Source of the DNA: Bacillus cereus
Lineage (GTDB): Bacteria; Bacillota; Bacilli; Bacillales; Bacillaceae_G
NCBI RefSeq assembly: GCF_025917685.1
Contig: NZ_CP089518.1
Span: 5,039,501 to 5,103,500, forward strand
Direction of reading: 5' to 3'
DNA: 64,000 nt
The position numbers and the translations under genes are program-made. Position 1 is the first letter of the stretch. Each line of letters opens with the position of its first letter. The notes beneath the pieces were generated by a model that worked only from the letters and a program-made list of their open reading frames with translations, searched no databases and was not told where the DNA came from. This document shows positions 7,085-19,214 of the stretch, in pieces.

Positions 7085-8356
7085 TTACTTAGTTGTTACA
7101 TACCTTTTTGAGTCTGCAACAATGTTTTGTAAAAATTCTTCATTTGTCTTTGTTTGACGAAGTTTACGTAAGAAACTTTCAACAAAGTCTGGCGTATCAC
7201 GCATCGTTTTACGAATACCCCATAGTTTGTCTAAATGTTCTTTTGGAATTAATAGGTCTTCTTTACGCGTACCAGAGCGACGAATATCAATCGCTGGGAA
7301 GATACGACGCTCAGCTAATGAGCGATCTAAGTGAAGTTCCATATTTCCAGTTCCTTTAAACTCCTCGTAAATTACATCGTCCATACGAGACCCTGTATCA
7401 ACAAGGGCTGTTGCTAAAATTGTTAAGCTACCGCCTTCTTCAATATTACGCGCAGCTCCGAAGAAGCGCTTCGGTCTATGGAAGGCAGCCGGATCGATAC
7501 CACCCGATAATGTTCTACCACTTGGCGGAATAACAAGGTTGTAGGCACGCGCTAAACGGGTAATACTATCCATTAAAATGACAACGTCTTTTTTATGTTC
7601 CACAAGACGCATTGCACGCTCTAATACAAGCTCGGCTACTTTAATATGATTTTCTGGTACTTCATCAAAAGTAGAGCTTACAACGTCACCTTTAACAGAA
7701 CGTTCAATATCTGTTACTTCCTCTGGACGCTCATCAATTAAAAGTACAATTAATTCCGCTTCCGGATGATTTGTTGTGACACTGTGTGCAATTTCTTTTA
7801 ACAGACTTGTTTTACCAGCCTTTGGAGGCGCAACAATTAAACCACGTTGTCCAAATCCAACTGGTGCGATTAAATCCATGATGCGTGTCGGTAACTTTTT
7901 CGTTTCCGTTTCCAACTTCATTTGGCGATCTGGGTATAATGGTGTTAATGCAGGGAAATGCACACGCTCTTTTGCTGAATCTGGATCATCTCCGTTTACA
8001 GCTTCAACTTGTAATAATCCAAAATAGCGTTCATTTTCTTTCGGAGGTCGTACTTTACCAGAAACTTTGTCTCCATTACGTAAATCGAAACGACGAATTT
8101 GCGAAGCTGAGATATAAATATCTTCTGAGCTTGGAGAATAGTTGATAGGACGTAGGAATCCAAATCCTTCTGATTGAATAATTTCTAATACACCTTCCAT
8201 GAAAAAGAAACCTTCTTTTTCTGCTCGAGCTTTCAAAATAGAAAAGATTAACTCTTTTTTCGTTAACTTGCTGTAATACGAAATCTTAAATTCTTTCGCA
8301 AGCTCATATAACTCTTTTAATTTCATGTTTTCTAATGCTGCAATTGACAAATTCAT
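7085..8356 (-). CDS. rho: Transcription termination factor Rho
   Basis: Hexameric RNA-dependent ATPase that ends transcription of untranslated RNA. The 423-residue protein has an N-terminal Rho_N helical domain (about 1-45), a cold-shock-like RNA-binding domain (GFGFLRP near 66-72), the Walker A motif APPKAGKT (about 175-182), Walker B (LIVLLIDE) and the R-loop region [21 protein letters not shown] split over about 340-360. Order glpX-rho-rpmE matches B. subtilis. It is preceded by a 327-bp gap containing a perfect inverted repeat, so it likely has its own promoter. Confidence 0.97.
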   Translation of the reverse strand: MNLSIAALENMKLKELYELAKEFKISYYSKLTKKELIFSILKARAEKEGFFFMEGVLEIIQSEGFGFLRPINYSPSSEDIYISASQIRRFDLRNGDKVSGKVRPPKENERYFGLLQVEAVNGDDPDSAKERVHFPALTPLYPDRQMKLETETKKLPTRIMDLIAPVGFGQRGLIVAPPKAGKTSLLKEIAHSVTTNHPEAELIVLLIDERPEEVTDIERSVKGDVVSSTFDEVPENHIKVAELVLERAMRLVEHKKDVVILMDSITRLARAYNLVIPPSGRTLSGGIDPAAFHRPKRFFGAARNIEEGGSLTILATALVDTGSRMDDVIYEEFKGTGNMELHLDRSLAERRIFPAIDIRRSGTRKEDLLIPKEHLDKLWGIRKTMRDTPDFVESFLRKLRQTKTNEEFLQNIVADSKRYVTTK

Positions 8357-8520
8357 TCAGACACCACACTTTAACATTATTCTCTTTTCAAATGGGTAAA
8401 GGGAAAAAATACGGAAGGCAAATAATTAATAATGAAAGGCAATAAGTTCAAGTAGGGTAATATTCACTATTGTAACCCTTTTATCTAGTTTTAATCAATA
8501 CGTTGGAACACAAATACAAG

Positions 8521-8550
8521 AAGCGAAGACAAGAAAATTTGTCTTCGCTT
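8521..8550. terminator. Perfect 12-bp hairpin between glpX and rho
   Basis: Arms 8521-8532 and 8539-8550 (AAGCGAAGACAA and its complement) enclose a 6-nt loop. The best T-tract is on the plus strand, but the only upstream transcript is glpX on the minus strand, so it may be a bidirectional or minus-strand terminator. Apart from this and a repeat fragment at 8622-8688, the 8357-8683 gap shows nothing. Confidence 0.65.
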
Positions 8551-8621
8551 TTTATATTTCTTACTTTTTTCTACTCACCTTATTTTAAGGAAGAATAGAT
8601 AAGGTATTTCTGCTTTTATTT

Positions 8622-8688
8622 AATCTAGTTTCGGCGGCTATAATGGTCGGTAGATCCGCTTCTGAACGAGCTGCTTACGCTTTTTATT
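8622..8688. repeat. Internally deleted bcr-like repeat, inverted
   Basis: On the minus strand it reads AAAAGCGTAAGCAGCTCG, then GACCATTATAGCCGCCG: both ends of the AATGGG subtype (copy 4) with about half the middle missing. It starts at the glpX stop codon. Confidence 0.6.
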
Positions 8689-9649
8689 TAATAACCAAGT
8701 TCGGTTTTTTATTTAAGCTATGACGTCCGTCTACGAAGCGTACTGTACCTGACTTCGCACGCATAACAAGGGATTCTGTTGTTCCTACGCTACCTTTAAA
8801 TTGAACGCCGCGTAATAGTTCTCCGTCTGTTACACCTGTTGCAGCAAAGATTGCATCGTCACCTTTTACTAAGTCTTCCATACGAAGGATGCGATTTATA
8901 TCTTCAATGCCCATTTTTTTACAACGTGCTAATTCAGCTTCGTCTTGTGGTAAGAGCTTTCCTTGAATTTCTCCACCTAAGCATTTTAGCGCAACCGCAG
9001 CTAATACACCTTCAGGAGCCCCACCAGAACCGAATAAAATATCTACACCTGTACGGTCAAACGCTGTATTGATTGCTCCAGCTACATCTCCATCATTAAT
9101 TAACTTAATACGTGCACCAGCCTTACGAATTTCTTCGATAATTGCTTGATGACGTGGACGATTTAAAACTGTCGCTACAACATCTTCAATATCTTTATTC
9201 TTCGCTTTCGCAACGGCACGTAGGTTATCGATAATAGGTGCGTTAATATCAACTGCCCCAACTGCTTCTGGGCCAACCGCAATTTTATCCATGTACATGT
9301 CAGGAGCATGTAACAAATTACCATGATCTGCAATTGCAATAACAGCAAGTGCATTCCATCCGCCAGCTGCTACGATGTTCGTCCCCTCTAAAGGATCAAC
9401 TGCAACGTCTACGCGTGGGCCATATCCTGTACCTAATTTCTCTCCGATATACAGCATTGGCGCTTCATCCATCTCACCTTCACCAATTACAACTGTACCT
9501 TTCATCGGAATTGTATCAAATACATCACGCATAGCTGATGTTGCTGCACCGTCTGCCTCATCTTTTTTCCCGAGTCCCATCCAACGCGCTGATGATAATG
9601 CTGCAGCCTCTGTTACACGTACTAACTCCATAGATAAACTTCTTTCCAC
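8684..9649 (-). CDS. glpX: Fructose-1,6-bisphosphatase, class II
   Basis: Gluconeogenic hydrolysis of fructose-1,6-bisphosphate to fructose-6-phosphate. The 321-residue GlpX-type enzyme shows metal/phosphate-site motifs [10 protein letters not shown] (about 56-65), DPLEGTN (about 85-91) and GSGGAPEGV (about 207-215). GTG 9649 follows AAAGGAGAGGG. It lies between murA2 and rho as in B. subtilis. Its stop codon is the edge of a truncated bcr-like repeat. A complex hairpin region at about 9717-9770 separates it from murA2. Confidence 0.96.
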   Translation of the reverse strand: MERSLSMELVRVTEAAALSSARWMGLGKKDEADGAATSAMRDVFDTIPMKGTVVIGEGEMDEAPMLYIGEKLGTGYGPRVDVAVDPLEGTNIVAAGGWNALAVIAIADHGNLLHAPDMYMDKIAVGPEAVGAVDINAPIIDNLRAVAKAKNKDIEDVVATVLNRPRHQAIIEEIRKAGARIKLINDGDVAGAINTAFDRTGVDILFGSGGAPEGVLAAVALKCLGGEIQGKLLPQDEAELARCKKMGIEDINRILRMEDLVKGDDAIFAATGVTDGELLRGVQFKGSVGTTESLVMRAKSGTVRFVDGRHSLNKKPNLVIK

Positions 9650-9766
9650 GATAATCCCTCTCCTTTAAGTCTTTATATTTCTGCCGTATTTTGTGAACCG
9701 TGTTTTTTCTATAAAGTGTACTTCCGCAAGTAGTGATGCTTCGCTTCCCCCTTGCGAAAGTATCAC

Positions 9767-11056
9767 TTATGCGTTCTTCATCTCTTCAATTTCTTGCTTT
9801 GTCATTTGTTCTCGCCAAATGTTTGCGCCAAGCCCTTTAAGCTTGTCTACTATATTTTCATAGCCTCGATCAATATGCTCAAGTCCGGTTACTTCTGTAA
9901 TTCCATCCGCCATTAATCCTGCAATAACAAGGGAAGCCCCAGCTCGTAAGTCACTCGCCTTCACTTTTGCACCTTGCAATAAAACAGGACCAGTTACAAT
10001 TGCCGAACGACCTTCTACTTTAATTTGCGCATTCATACGACGCAATTCATCAATATGTTTGAAACGTGCGCCGTAAATTGTATCCGTTACAACTCCTGTC
10101 CCGTGTGCCTTTGTTAAAAGCGTCGTAAACGGCTGTTGTAAATCTGTTGGGAAACCTGGATATACAAGCGTTTTTATATCAACTACTTTTAACCTTCTAT
10201 TACCGTTCACTGTAATTTGGTCATCGTTCGTTTCAACTTGGACACCAGCTTCTCTTAGCTTCGCAGTCACTGACTCTAAATGCTGAGGAATAACATTATC
10301 AACTGTTACTTCTCCTCCTGATGCAGCTCCTAAAATCATATACGTACCAGCTTCAATACGATCTGGAATGATAGTATGGTGACAACCATGCAGGGAGTCC
10401 ACACCATCAATTCGGATTACATCTGTACCAGCACCTTTAATGCGTGCTCCCATACTTGTTAATAATGTGGCTACATCAATAATCTCTGGTTCTTTCGCTG
10501 CATTTTCAATAACAGTTCTACCTTTCGCTCGTACAGCCGCTAGCATAATATTAATCGTAGCTCCTACACTAACAACATCTAAATAAATGCGTGCCCCGCG
10601 CAATTCATCTGCTCTTAAATAAATGGCACCTTGTTCATTTGTAACATGTGCACCTAGTGCTTCAAACCCTTTAATATGCTGATCAATCGGTCGTGGCCCT
10701 AAATGACATCCACCTGGAAGCCCAATAACAGCTTTTTTAAAACGGCCAAGCATTGCACCCATTAAATAATAAGAGGCGCGCAATTTTTTCACTTTTCCAT
10801 TTGGTAACGGCATCGCAACCATGTTAGAAGGATCGACTACCATCTCTTCTTCCTGCCCATAAGTTACTTTCCCTCCAATTTCCTCTAGTAAGTCTCCTAA
10901 CATTTTCACATCCGAAATATTAGGAACGCCACCGATAGTTACCGGAGTATCTGCTAAAATTGTCGCTGGAATTAATGCAACAGCACTGTTCTTTGCACCA
11001 CTCACACGAATTGTTCCATTTAAAGCTCTTCCGCCTTCAATTAGCAACTTTTCCAT
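9767..11056 (-). CDS. murA2: UDP-N-acetylglucosamine 1-carboxyvinyltransferase (MurZ-type)
   Basis: First committed step of peptidoglycan synthesis: transfer of enolpyruvate from PEP to UDP-GlcNAc. The 429-residue protein has the N-terminal [20 protein letters not shown] signature split across residues 5-24 and the catalytic, fosfomycin-sensitive Cys in [12 protein letters not shown] (Cys near 117). Bacilli carry two copies; position next to fbaA and glpX identifies this as the murZ (murA2) paralogue. ATG 11056 has an AAGGGAG ribosome site. No transaldolase gene lies between it and fbaA, unlike in B. subtilis. Confidence 0.96.
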   Translation of the reverse strand: MEKLLIEGGRALNGTIRVSGAKNSAVALIPATILADTPVTIGGVPNISDVKMLGDLLEEIGGKVTYGQEEEMVVDPSNMVAMPLPNGKVKKLRASYYLMGAMLGRFKKAVIGLPGGCHLGPRPIDQHIKGFEALGAHVTNEQGAIYLRADELRGARIYLDVVSVGATINIMLAAVRAKGRTVIENAAKEPEIIDVATLLTSMGARIKGAGTDVIRIDGVDSLHGCHHTIIPDRIEAGTYMILGAASGGEVTVDNVIPQHLESVTAKLREAGVQVETNDDQITVNGNRRLKVVDIKTLVYPGFPTDLQQPFTTLLTKAHGTGVVTDTIYGARFKHIDELRRMNAQIKVEGRSAIVTGPVLLQGAKVKASDLRAGASLVIAGLMADGITEVTGLEHIDRGYENIVDKLKGLGANIWREQMTKQEIEEMKNA

Positions 11057-11358
11057 ATTGAGCTCCCTTCTCGTGAATGTATTTATCTTCTACTGCTTTA
11101 TAAAAAGAAGTAGAAAGTTCCCCTTAAGAATCTCAATCACTCTTTCCACCCTAAAACTCAATAAGTAGAAAACCATCACCTGTAGCTCCCCTGCTGTACA
11201 AATAGATGAAGATTAACTATTCATCGAATCAAATTCCCCAATTCAGATACTCATCACATTTATTAATAGGACTATGCACATTATTTTCTATATTTGCAGG
11301 CTAAAAATTCATTTTATAAAATCTTTAGACTTGTTCACGCTTTCATTATACAACGAAA

Positions 11359-11388
11359 GGAAACCGTCTAAAAGACTAGACGGTTTCC
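11359..11388 (-). terminator. fbaA terminator
   Basis: Perfect 11-bp stem (arms 11359-11369 and 11378-11388) just after the fbaA stop codon, with a short T-rich tail on the minus strand. The remainder of 11057-11358 shows no gene or clear motif. Confidence 0.7.
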
Positions 11389-11405
11389 AAAACGGAATTT
11401 TATTC

Positions 11406-12263
11406 TTACGCTTTACCGTTAGAACCGAACTCACGCATTTTACCAGCAACAGTTGCTTTAATAGCGTCGCGGCCAGGTCCAATAAATTTACGAGGATCGT
11501 AAACTTCTTGGTCTTTGTTTAATACTTCACGAACAGCTTTTGTAAACTCGATTTGGTTCTCAGTGTTTACGTTGATTTTTGAAGTACCTAAAGAGATAGC
11601 TTTTACGATATCAGCAGTTGGGATACCAGTACCACCGTGTAATACTAAAGGTACGCCAGTGAAGTCACGAACTTGTTCCATTTCAGCGAATCCTAAGTTA
11701 GGCTCACCTTTGTAAGGACCGTGTACAGAACCTAAAGCTGGAGCTAGGCAATCGATACCTGTTGCTTCAACAAGGTGCTTACACTCTGCAGGATCAGCGT
11801 AAATTACGCCTTCAGCGATGATGTCGTCTTCTTGTCCGCCAACTGTTCCAAGCTCAGCTTCAACAGATACGTTACGAGCGTGTGCGTATTCTACTACTTT
11901 TTTAGTAGTTTCAACGTTTTCTTCGAATGGGTGGTGAGAAGCGTCGATCATTACAGATGTGAAACCTGCATCGATTGCCTCTTTACATTTTTCGAAGCTT
12001 GAACCATGGTCAAGGTGAATCGCTACAGGAACAGTGATGTTCATTTCTTCGATTAAAGCTTTAACCATAGCTACAACTGTTTTGAAACCAGTCATATGAC
12101 GAGCTGCACCCTCAGATACACCTAGGATTACAGGAGATTTTTCTTCTTCCGCAGCAGCTAAGATAGCTTGAGTCCACTCTAAGTTGTTCATGTTGAATTG
12201 ACCAACTGCGTATTTTCCTTCTAGTGCTGTGTTTAGCATTTCTTTCATAGAAACTAAAGGCAT
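11406..12263 (-). CDS. fbaA: Class II fructose-1,6-bisphosphate aldolase
   Basis: Zn-dependent cleavage of fructose-1,6-bisphosphate to DHAP and glyceraldehyde-3-phosphate in glycolysis, and the reverse in gluconeogenesis. 285 residues; zinc and substrate motifs are HLDHGSSFE (about 83-91), [14 protein letters not shown] (about 132-145), [12 protein letters not shown], and LHGGTGI (about 208-214). Strong codon bias fits high expression. ATG 12263 is preceded by TAGGAGGA. It lies beside spo0F as in B. subtilis. Confidence 0.97.
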   Translation of the reverse strand: MPLVSMKEMLNTALEGKYAVGQFNMNNLEWTQAILAAAEEEKSPVILGVSEGAARHMTGFKTVVAMVKALIEEMNITVPVAIHLDHGSSFEKCKEAIDAGFTSVMIDASHHPFEENVETTKKVVEYAHARNVSVEAELGTVGGQEDDIIAEGVIYADPAECKHLVEATGIDCLAPALGSVHGPYKGEPNLGFAEMEQVRDFTGVPLVLHGGTGIPTADIVKAISLGTSKINVNTENQIEFTKAVREVLNKDQEVYDPRKFIGPGRDAIKATVAGKMREFGSNGKA

Positions 12264-12474
12264 GGTGAATCCTCCTAAAAAACGTTTTTTGTATCCGATA
12301 AGTTCTTATCGCTGGTAGTATGACCAGAATAAGGTAAAATATGTATATCTGTATACCGGACTTTTTTCTACACTCATTAGGATAACAACTTGTACTAAAA
12401 AACTCAACCGTATTCACCTGCTCAATAGTCCATGTAAACGCTTTTTTCCATATTTTTTATAAAAAATTCATTTT

Positions 12475-12843
12475 TTACGCCTCTACAGCAAGCTGATTTC
12501 TCACCGCTTGACGAATCTCATCAATATCAAACGGTTTAGCAAAGTGCATTAAAGCTCCTAAATCTTTCGCTTCTTGAATCATATCCAATTCTCCATAAGC
12601 AGTCATTAAAATCACTTTAATACTCTCATCAATTTCTTTTACATGTTTTAAAATCTCTATACCATCCATACCTGGGATTTTCATATCTAACACTACTAAA
12701 TCTGGATTATCTTTTTTCACGATATCTAAAGCTTGAAATCCATTCGCTGCTTGGAACGTCTGATAACCTTCTTTTTGGAACACTTCATGTAATAACACAC
12801 GAATGCCATATTGATCATCAACGATTAAAATTTTCCCTTCCAT
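12475..12843 (-). CDS. spo0F: Sporulation phosphorelay response regulator Spo0F
   Basis: Single-domain response regulator that accepts phosphate from sporulation kinases and passes it through Spo0B to Spo0A. The 122-residue protein has acidic residues D9-D10, phosphoacceptor D53 ([12 protein letters not shown]), Thr in MTAYGE (about 81) and the conserved Lys in FAKPFDID (about 103). There is no output domain. ATG 12843 has AAAGG at nine bases; a TTG nine bases upstream is in frame but less plausible. The gene is flanked by fbaA and DUF2529 (ywjG) as in B. subtilis. Confidence 0.96.
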   Translation of the reverse strand: MEGKILIVDDQYGIRVLLHEVFQKEGYQTFQAANGFQALDIVKKDNPDLVVLDMKIPGMDGIEILKHVKEIDESIKVILMTAYGELDMIQEAKDLGALMHFAKPFDIDEIRQAVRNQLAVEA

Positions 12844-13043
12844 AACTCCCAACCTTTCTGTGTAAATACAAGATTTACAGCTTCTTATATCTTATCGATT
12901 TATTTTCGCTATTCTTTGGCAAATTCCTTCCTATTCTTTCTTATTTTACCGTTTCCTATTTTGTTATGCTACCTACGATTTCACCTTTCTAAAAAAATAA
13001 ATTATAATAAAAGCCGGCAAACACGTACGAAGGGAGTAACATT

Positions 13044-13568
13044 ATGTTAAAAATTTTTTCAACTCAATTAAGTGGTTATTTCTCCAGAGTTTCTCAAAAA
13101 GAGGAAATAAATATAGAAGATAGCGCTCGTCTACTTGCTCAAGCACTAGTTGGCGATGGTTTCATTTATTTACATGGTACAAATGAAATGGAGGGCGTTG
13201 TTGCTGAAGCACTATTCGGTGCTGAACCAATGAAGCAAGCAAAACGCTTATTTGAAAACGGTAAAGAAGCAGAAGTAACTTCTGCAGATCGTGTACTTCT
13301 TATTAGCCGTTTTTCAACAGATGAAGAAGTTGTAGCAATTGCAAAAAAACTACAAGAAGAGGGGCACTCTATCGTTGGTATTTCAGCTATTCAAGAACAT
13401 GTTGAATCACTGGAACAATACACAGATGTACATATCGATACAAAACTGTTAAAAGGCCTTATTCCAGATGATGAAGGTAACCGCTACGGTTTCCCAAGTT
13501 TAATTGTAGCTTTATTTGCTTATCACGGAATTAAATTTACAATTGATGAAATGTTAAACGAATATTAA
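13044..13568 (+). CDS. DUF2529 protein (YwjG-like)
   Basis: A 174-residue protein of unknown function, conserved between spo0F and pyrG in Bacillus. The middle has a SIS/Rossmann-like pattern (VLLISRFSTDEEVVAIAKKLQEEGHSIVGIS split over about 92-122), suggesting a sugar-phosphate-binding fold, but no catalytic residues can be assigned. ATG 13044 has GAAGGGAG. It is divergent from spo0F and convergent with pyrG, sharing a bidirectional terminator with the latter. Confidence 0.88.
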   Translation: MLKIFSTQLSGYFSRVSQKEEINIEDSARLLAQALVGDGFIYLHGTNEMEGVVAEALFGAEPMKQAKRLFENGKEAEVTSADRVLLISRFSTDEEVVAIAKKLQEEGHSIVGISAIQEHVESLEQYTDVHIDTKLLKGLIPDDEGNRYGFPSLIVALFAYHGIKFTIDEMLNEY

Positions 13569-13598
13569 AAAAAGCGCCCTATTTCAGGCGCTTTTTTT
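13568..13598. terminator. Bidirectional terminator between DUF2529 gene and pyrG
   Basis: AGCGCC pairs with GGCGCT, flanked by A-run and T-run on either side, so it can end transcription from both convergent genes. Confidence 0.88.
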
Positions 13599-13599
13599 A

Positions 13600-15240
<1,641 letters not shown>

Positions 15241-15324
15241 TCACCGTTGCAAAGCGCAACGTATGTAGATAACACTGTACCTATCTTATTGTTAGACTCT
15301 TTTTATTTTCTAAACAAAAAACAA

Positions 15325-15381
15325 AAAAGAAAATTGCTCCCCTCATCACATAAAGTAATAAGTAGGGAGCAATTTTCTTTT
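15325..15381 (-). terminator. pyrG: pyrG leader terminator/attenuator
   Basis: Arms 15365-15381 and 15325-15341 pair over about 17 bp and are followed on the minus strand by a T-rich run. The 5' arm contains CTCCCT, the C/U-rich target that extra 5' G residues would pair with under CTP limitation. It lies between the pyrG promoter and start codon. Confidence 0.85.
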
Positions 15382-15418
15382 ATATTTACACTTTAAAAGT
15401 ATTATCGTCCTGTTTTAA

Positions 15419-15461
15419 AGAGCCCAAAAATGATTCTACATGGACGATAATGAAAAGTCAA
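15419..15461 (-). promoter_or_regulatory. pyrG: pyrG sigma-A promoter with GGGC start
   Basis: On the minus strand: -35 TTGACT (15461-15456), 17-bp spacer, -10 TAGAAT (15438-15433), 7 bp, then GGGCTC from 15425. The spacing is ideal and the GGGC start allows G-stuttering when CTP is low. The -35 begins four bases after the rpoE stop codon. Confidence 0.85.
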
Positions 15462-15464
15462 GAA

Positions 15465-16001
15465 CTACAGCTCTTCCTCTTCTTCTTCATTTTCATCGTA
15501 CTCAAGTTCTTCTTCTGCGAATTCTTCATCTTCTTCTTCTAAATCATCAAGATCATCATCTTCGTCATCTGCATCTTCTTCTTCAAGAACCTTGTCCAAA
15601 TCTTCTACATCTTCTTCTTCGTCTGCATTTCCGTCTGCATCGTCGAATTCATCTTCATCTTCTTCGATGTAGTCGTCAAAACCGTCCTCTTCAACTTTAC
15701 GTTTCTTCTTCGGTTTTGGCTGAGGTAAGATTTCTTCATCAATTTGCTCATATGGGTACCAGCTACGTAGTCCCCAACGATTTTCTCCTAAATTAATGAA
15801 ACGTCCATCGATGTTTAAATCTGTATAAAATTGTGCGAGTTTCGCATTAACTTGCTCTTGAGATAGTCCCAGCACTTGAGCGATTTCTTGAACCAACTCG
15901 TTGAATGTCGTTGCTTGTCTTTTATCCCCTAAAACGCTATGTACAACTTCAATCATTGAACATTCTTTTAGCTCTTCTGGTGAATATTGCTTAAAATTCA
16001 C
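15465..16001 (-). CDS. rpoE: RNA polymerase delta subunit
   Basis: Firmicute-specific RNA polymerase subunit that increases transcriptional specificity and recycling by displacing nucleic acids. The 178-residue protein has a HARE-HTH N-terminal domain (about 1-90, with [28 protein letters not shown] in part), a short basic [11 protein letters not shown] segment near 97-107 and an almost wholly Asp/Glu C-terminal tail (about 108-178). The neighbour pyrG matches B. subtilis; there acdA-fadF also lie upstream, as here. Confidence 0.96.
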   Translation of the reverse strand: MNFKQYSPEELKECSMIEVVHSVLGDKRQATTFNELVQEIAQVLGLSQEQVNAKLAQFYTDLNIDGRFINLGENRWGLRSWYPYEQIDEEILPQPKPKKKRKVEEDGFDDYIEEDEDEFDDADGNADEEEDVEDLDKVLEEEDADDEDDDLDDLEEEDEEFAEEELEYDENEEEEEEL

Positions 16002-16155
16002 TTATGCGGCACTTCCTTTCTTCAAATATAACCTTATATATAACGGTCTGCTTAAAAAAATCCATACTATTCATTATAAACAAAAGTCGCACAAATATGC
16101 TACAAAAAAAACGGGAAACTTTAATATGGTAATAAAATTATAATTTGTCCATTCC

Positions 16156-16785
16156 TTATTTCGGAAGCATATGCGCCCCTTGCAATACATACCTAATTTG
16201 CATTTCTGTATATTCTTCAAGCGTATACAGTTTTTGCAGGGCCCAACGTCTAAATCCCCACATTTGTCCTTGTATGAAAATATTATGTGCAAGAAGCTGT
16301 ATTTCTTTTTTATTTAATGTAAATGTTCCATTTTCCGTACACTGTTCTAAAATATTCTCGAACATTCCTACCATTTGAAACTCTTTTTCTAATACATATG
16401 GGAGTGATTCTTTCGGTAAAAAACGTACCTCTTGATACATAATTAATACTTCTTCTTGCAATTCATCCATCACTTTAAAATAATTCGTTATTGCTATCTT
16501 TAAACTTTCTATACTTCCCTTCTCTGTACACACTACTTCCTCTAACCGCTCTTTTACATGTTCATATATACTATCACAAACTAAATATAAAACATCATCT
16601 TTTGTACGAATGTACTCATAAAGTGTTCCAATACTAAACCCAGCCGCCTTCGCAATTTCTCTCGTTGTTGTACGTGGGAACCCTTTTTGCTTAAACAGTT
16701 GCACCGCACCTTTAATCATTTGTTCACGCCTTAACGCAACTAATTTTTCATCTTTCACTGATGCATGTACATTATGTTTAACCAT
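16156..16785 (-). CDS. TetR/AcrR-family regulator of the fatty-acid cluster
   Basis: A 209-residue repressor-type protein with the TetR helix-turn-helix (TTTREIAKAAGFSIGTLYEYI split over about 38-58) and a ligand-binding C-terminus. ATG 16785 has GAGAGG at eight bases; a GTG nine bases upstream is less likely. It is the last gene after two acyl-CoA dehydrogenases, hbd and thiolase, so the likely role is control of beta-oxidation in response to acyl-CoA. It is not close in sequence to B. subtilis FadR as recalled. The palindrome at 21333-21348 is a candidate operator. A terminator before it (16820-16845) implies its own promoter or partial read-through. Confidence 0.87.
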   Translation of the reverse strand: MVKHNVHASVKDEKLVALRREQMIKGAVQLFKQKGFPRTTTREIAKAAGFSIGTLYEYIRTKDDVLYLVCDSIYEHVKERLEEVVCTEKGSIESLKIAITNYFKVMDELQEEVLIMYQEVRFLPKESLPYVLEKEFQMVGMFENILEQCTENGTFTLNKKEIQLLAHNIFIQGQMWGFRRWALQKLYTLEEYTEMQIRYVLQGAHMLPK

Positions 16786-16819
16786 CCCCTTCACCTCTCT
16801 CTATTATTTTTGGAAGGAA

Positions 16820-16845
16820 AAAGCGTAGGAAAATACCTACGCTTT
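16820..16845 (-). terminator. acdA terminator
   Basis: AAAGCGTAGG (16820-16829) pairs with CCTACGCTTT (16836-16845); a T-rich tail follows on the minus strand. It lies between the first acyl-CoA dehydrogenase gene and the TetR gene. Confidence 0.75.
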
Positions 16846-16850
16846 CGTTC

Positions 16851-17990
16851 CTATTTCGTTAACATACGAGAAATTACAAGCCTTTGAATCTCTTGCGTTC
16901 CCTCATATATCTGTGTAATCTTTGCATCGCGCATATAACGCTCTACTGGATAATCTTTCGTATAACCATAACCACCAAATACTTGTACTGCTTCAGTCGT
17001 TACCTTCATCGCTGTATCACCTGCAAATACTTTTGACATCGCTGACTCTTTCCCGTACGGAAGCCCTTCAGATTCAAGCCAAGCCGCTTGATATGTTAAA
17101 AGACGCGCCGCCTCTACATCCGTTGCCATATCTGCAAGTTTAAAGCCAATTCCTTGCTGCGCCGCAATTGGCTTCCCGAACTGATGACGCTCTCTTGCAT
17201 ATTCTACGGAAGCATCTAAAGCGGATTGTGCAATACCAACCGCTTGCGCCGCAATACCATTACGACCGCCATCTAATGTTTGCATCGCTACCTTAAATCC
17301 TTGCCCTTCTTCTCCGAGTAGATTCTCTACAGGAATGCGGCAGTCTTCAAACATAATTTCAGTAGTCGGCGAAGAGCGAATCCCTAGCTTGCTCTCTTTT
17401 TTCCCAACTGAAAATCCCGGCGTATCGCTCTCCACAATAAATGCGCTCGTGCCACGCTGCTTCGATTCAGGGTCTGTTAATGCAAAAACAACGTAAATAT
17501 CAGCAATGCCACCATTTGTAATAAAGATTTTCGATCCATTTAAAATGTAATGGTCTCCATCTCGTTTCGCAGTTGTCCTCATTCCGCCAGCATCTGAACC
17601 AGAACTTGGTTCCGTTAAACCGTATGCCCCAATTTTCTTTCCTTCTGCCATCGGTCGTAAAAACTTTTGCTTTTGCTCTTCCGTTCCAAATTTAAAAATT
17701 GGCCAACCAGCAAGTGAAGTATGTGCAGACAATGTTACACCTGTAGAAGCACATACACGGGATAATTCTTCAATGGCAATTACATACGCCAAGTAATCGC
17801 TTCCAATTCCACCATACTCTTCAGGCCACGGAATGCCAGTTAAACCAAGCTCTGCCATTTGATCAAATAAAGCGCGATCAAATCGCTCTTCCTCATCACG
17901 CTCTGCCGCCGTCGGTGCTACTTCATTTCTTGCAAAATCCCGAACCATTTTTCTTATCATTTCATGTTCTTCTGATAATTTAAAATGCAT
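16851..17990 (-). CDS. acdA: Acyl-CoA dehydrogenase AcdA
   Basis: FAD-dependent alpha,beta-dehydrogenation of acyl-CoA in beta-oxidation. The 379-residue protein has family signatures ([13 protein letters not shown] near 124-136; [20 protein letters not shown]) and the catalytic Glu in [10 protein letters not shown] near the C-terminus. It is very like B. subtilis AcdA from memory, which also sits near rpoE and fadF. It is likely co-transcribed with the second dehydrogenase, hbd and thiolase. Electrons probably pass through ETF to FadF. Confidence 0.93.
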   Translation of the reverse strand: MHFKLSEEHEMIRKMVRDFARNEVAPTAAERDEEERFDRALFDQMAELGLTGIPWPEEYGGIGSDYLAYVIAIEELSRVCASTGVTLSAHTSLAGWPIFKFGTEEQKQKFLRPMAEGKKIGAYGLTEPSSGSDAGGMRTTAKRDGDHYILNGSKIFITNGGIADIYVVFALTDPESKQRGTSAFIVESDTPGFSVGKKESKLGIRSSPTTEIMFEDCRIPVENLLGEEGQGFKVAMQTLDGGRNGIAAQAVGIAQSALDASVEYARERHQFGKPIAAQQGIGFKLADMATDVEAARLLTYQAAWLESEGLPYGKESAMSKVFAGDTAMKVTTEAVQVFGGYGYTKDYPVERYMRDAKITQIYEGTQEIQRLVISRMLTK

Positions 17991-18011
17991 TCCCGTCTCC
18001 CCCTCGTCTTT

Positions 18012-19142
18012 TTATAAAGCTCGACTAATTACAAGCTTTTGTATTTCGCTCGTTCCTTCATATATTTGCGTGATCTTCGCATCACGGAAAAATCTTTCTA
18101 CTGGATAATCTTTCGTATAACCGTAACCGCCAAATACTTGCACCGCTTCAATCGCAACTTCAACAGCCGTCTTAGAAGCAAATAGTTTCGCAATAGAAGC
18201 TTCTTTACCGCATGGTAATCCTTGAGCTCTTAGCGATGCCGCTCTGTATACAAGTAATCGCGCTGCTTCTACGCTAGTCGCCATATCTGCAAGTTTGAAT
18301 CCGATTCCCTGCTGCGCCGCAATTGACTTGCCGAATTGCTCGCGCTCTTTCGCATAATCAATCGCACATGCAAGCGCCGCTTCCGCGATTCCTAATGCCT
18401 GCGCTCCGATCCCAATTCGTCCAACATCTAAATTCGCCATCGCCACCTTAAATCCTTGTCCTTCTTCACCAAGTAAATTCTCGGCCGGCACTTTCATATC
18501 TTCAAACGTAAGTTGTACTGTACGAGAACCAAGAAGCCCCATCTTATGCTCATCTTTTCCGATGATTAAGCCTGGTGTATCTTTCTCTACAATAAATGCA
18601 GAAATGCCACTTTTCCCCGCCTCTGGATTTGTAGAAGCGAATACAATGTATGTACTTGCTTCGCCGCCATTCGTAATAAATACTTTCGATCCATTGATAA
18701 TGTAGTGATCGTCTTTTTTTACAGCTCTTGATTTCAAACTACCTGCATCTGATCCTGCACTTGGTTCTGTTAGAGCAAATGCGCCTAAATACTCACCAGT
18801 CGCCAATTTAGAAACATATTTCTGCTTCTGCTCTTCTGTTCCGAAGTATAAAATCGGATTCATTCCAACTGACGTATGTACAGCTAAAATTACACCAACC
18901 GTTGCACTTACCTTTGAAATTTCCTCAATTGCTAGAATGTAAGAAATAAAATCCATTTCTGCCCCGCCATATTTTGCAGGCGCTGGAATACCCATTAGTC
19001 CAAGCTCACCCATCTTTTGCAAAATCTCTTTCGGGAACACCCCTTGTTCCATACTAGGAACAAAGGGAGCTATTTCCTTCTGCGCAAAATCCCGAACCAT
19101 TTTCCTCATCATTTGTTGCTCTTCAGTAAAGTGAAAATTCAT
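18012..19142 (-). CDS. Acyl-CoA dehydrogenase (second paralogue)
   Basis: A 376-residue flavoprotein collinear with its downstream neighbour ([13 protein letters not shown] near 122-134; catalytic Glu in [10 protein letters not shown]). The two share motifs throughout but differ in the substrate-binding region, so they probably act on different chain lengths or branched acyl-CoAs. It is MmgC-like by position with hbd and thiolase. Twenty-one bases separate it from acdA, consistent with one operon. Confidence 0.92.
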   Translation of the reverse strand: MNFHFTEEQQMMRKMVRDFAQKEIAPFVPSMEQGVFPKEILQKMGELGLMGIPAPAKYGGAEMDFISYILAIEEISKVSATVGVILAVHTSVGMNPILYFGTEEQKQKYVSKLATGEYLGAFALTEPSAGSDAGSLKSRAVKKDDHYIINGSKVFITNGGEASTYIVFASTNPEAGKSGISAFIVEKDTPGLIIGKDEHKMGLLGSRTVQLTFEDMKVPAENLLGEEGQGFKVAMANLDVGRIGIGAQALGIAEAALACAIDYAKEREQFGKSIAAQQGIGFKLADMATSVEAARLLVYRAASLRAQGLPCGKEASIAKLFASKTAVEVAIEAVQVFGGYGYTKDYPVERFFRDAKITQIYEGTSEIQKLVISRAL

Positions 19143-19214
19143 GTACTTCGCCTCCGTTTGCTATATATCTTTTTAACAATTTGGTAAGACCACTATTTTA
19201 ATAAAGGGAGGACT

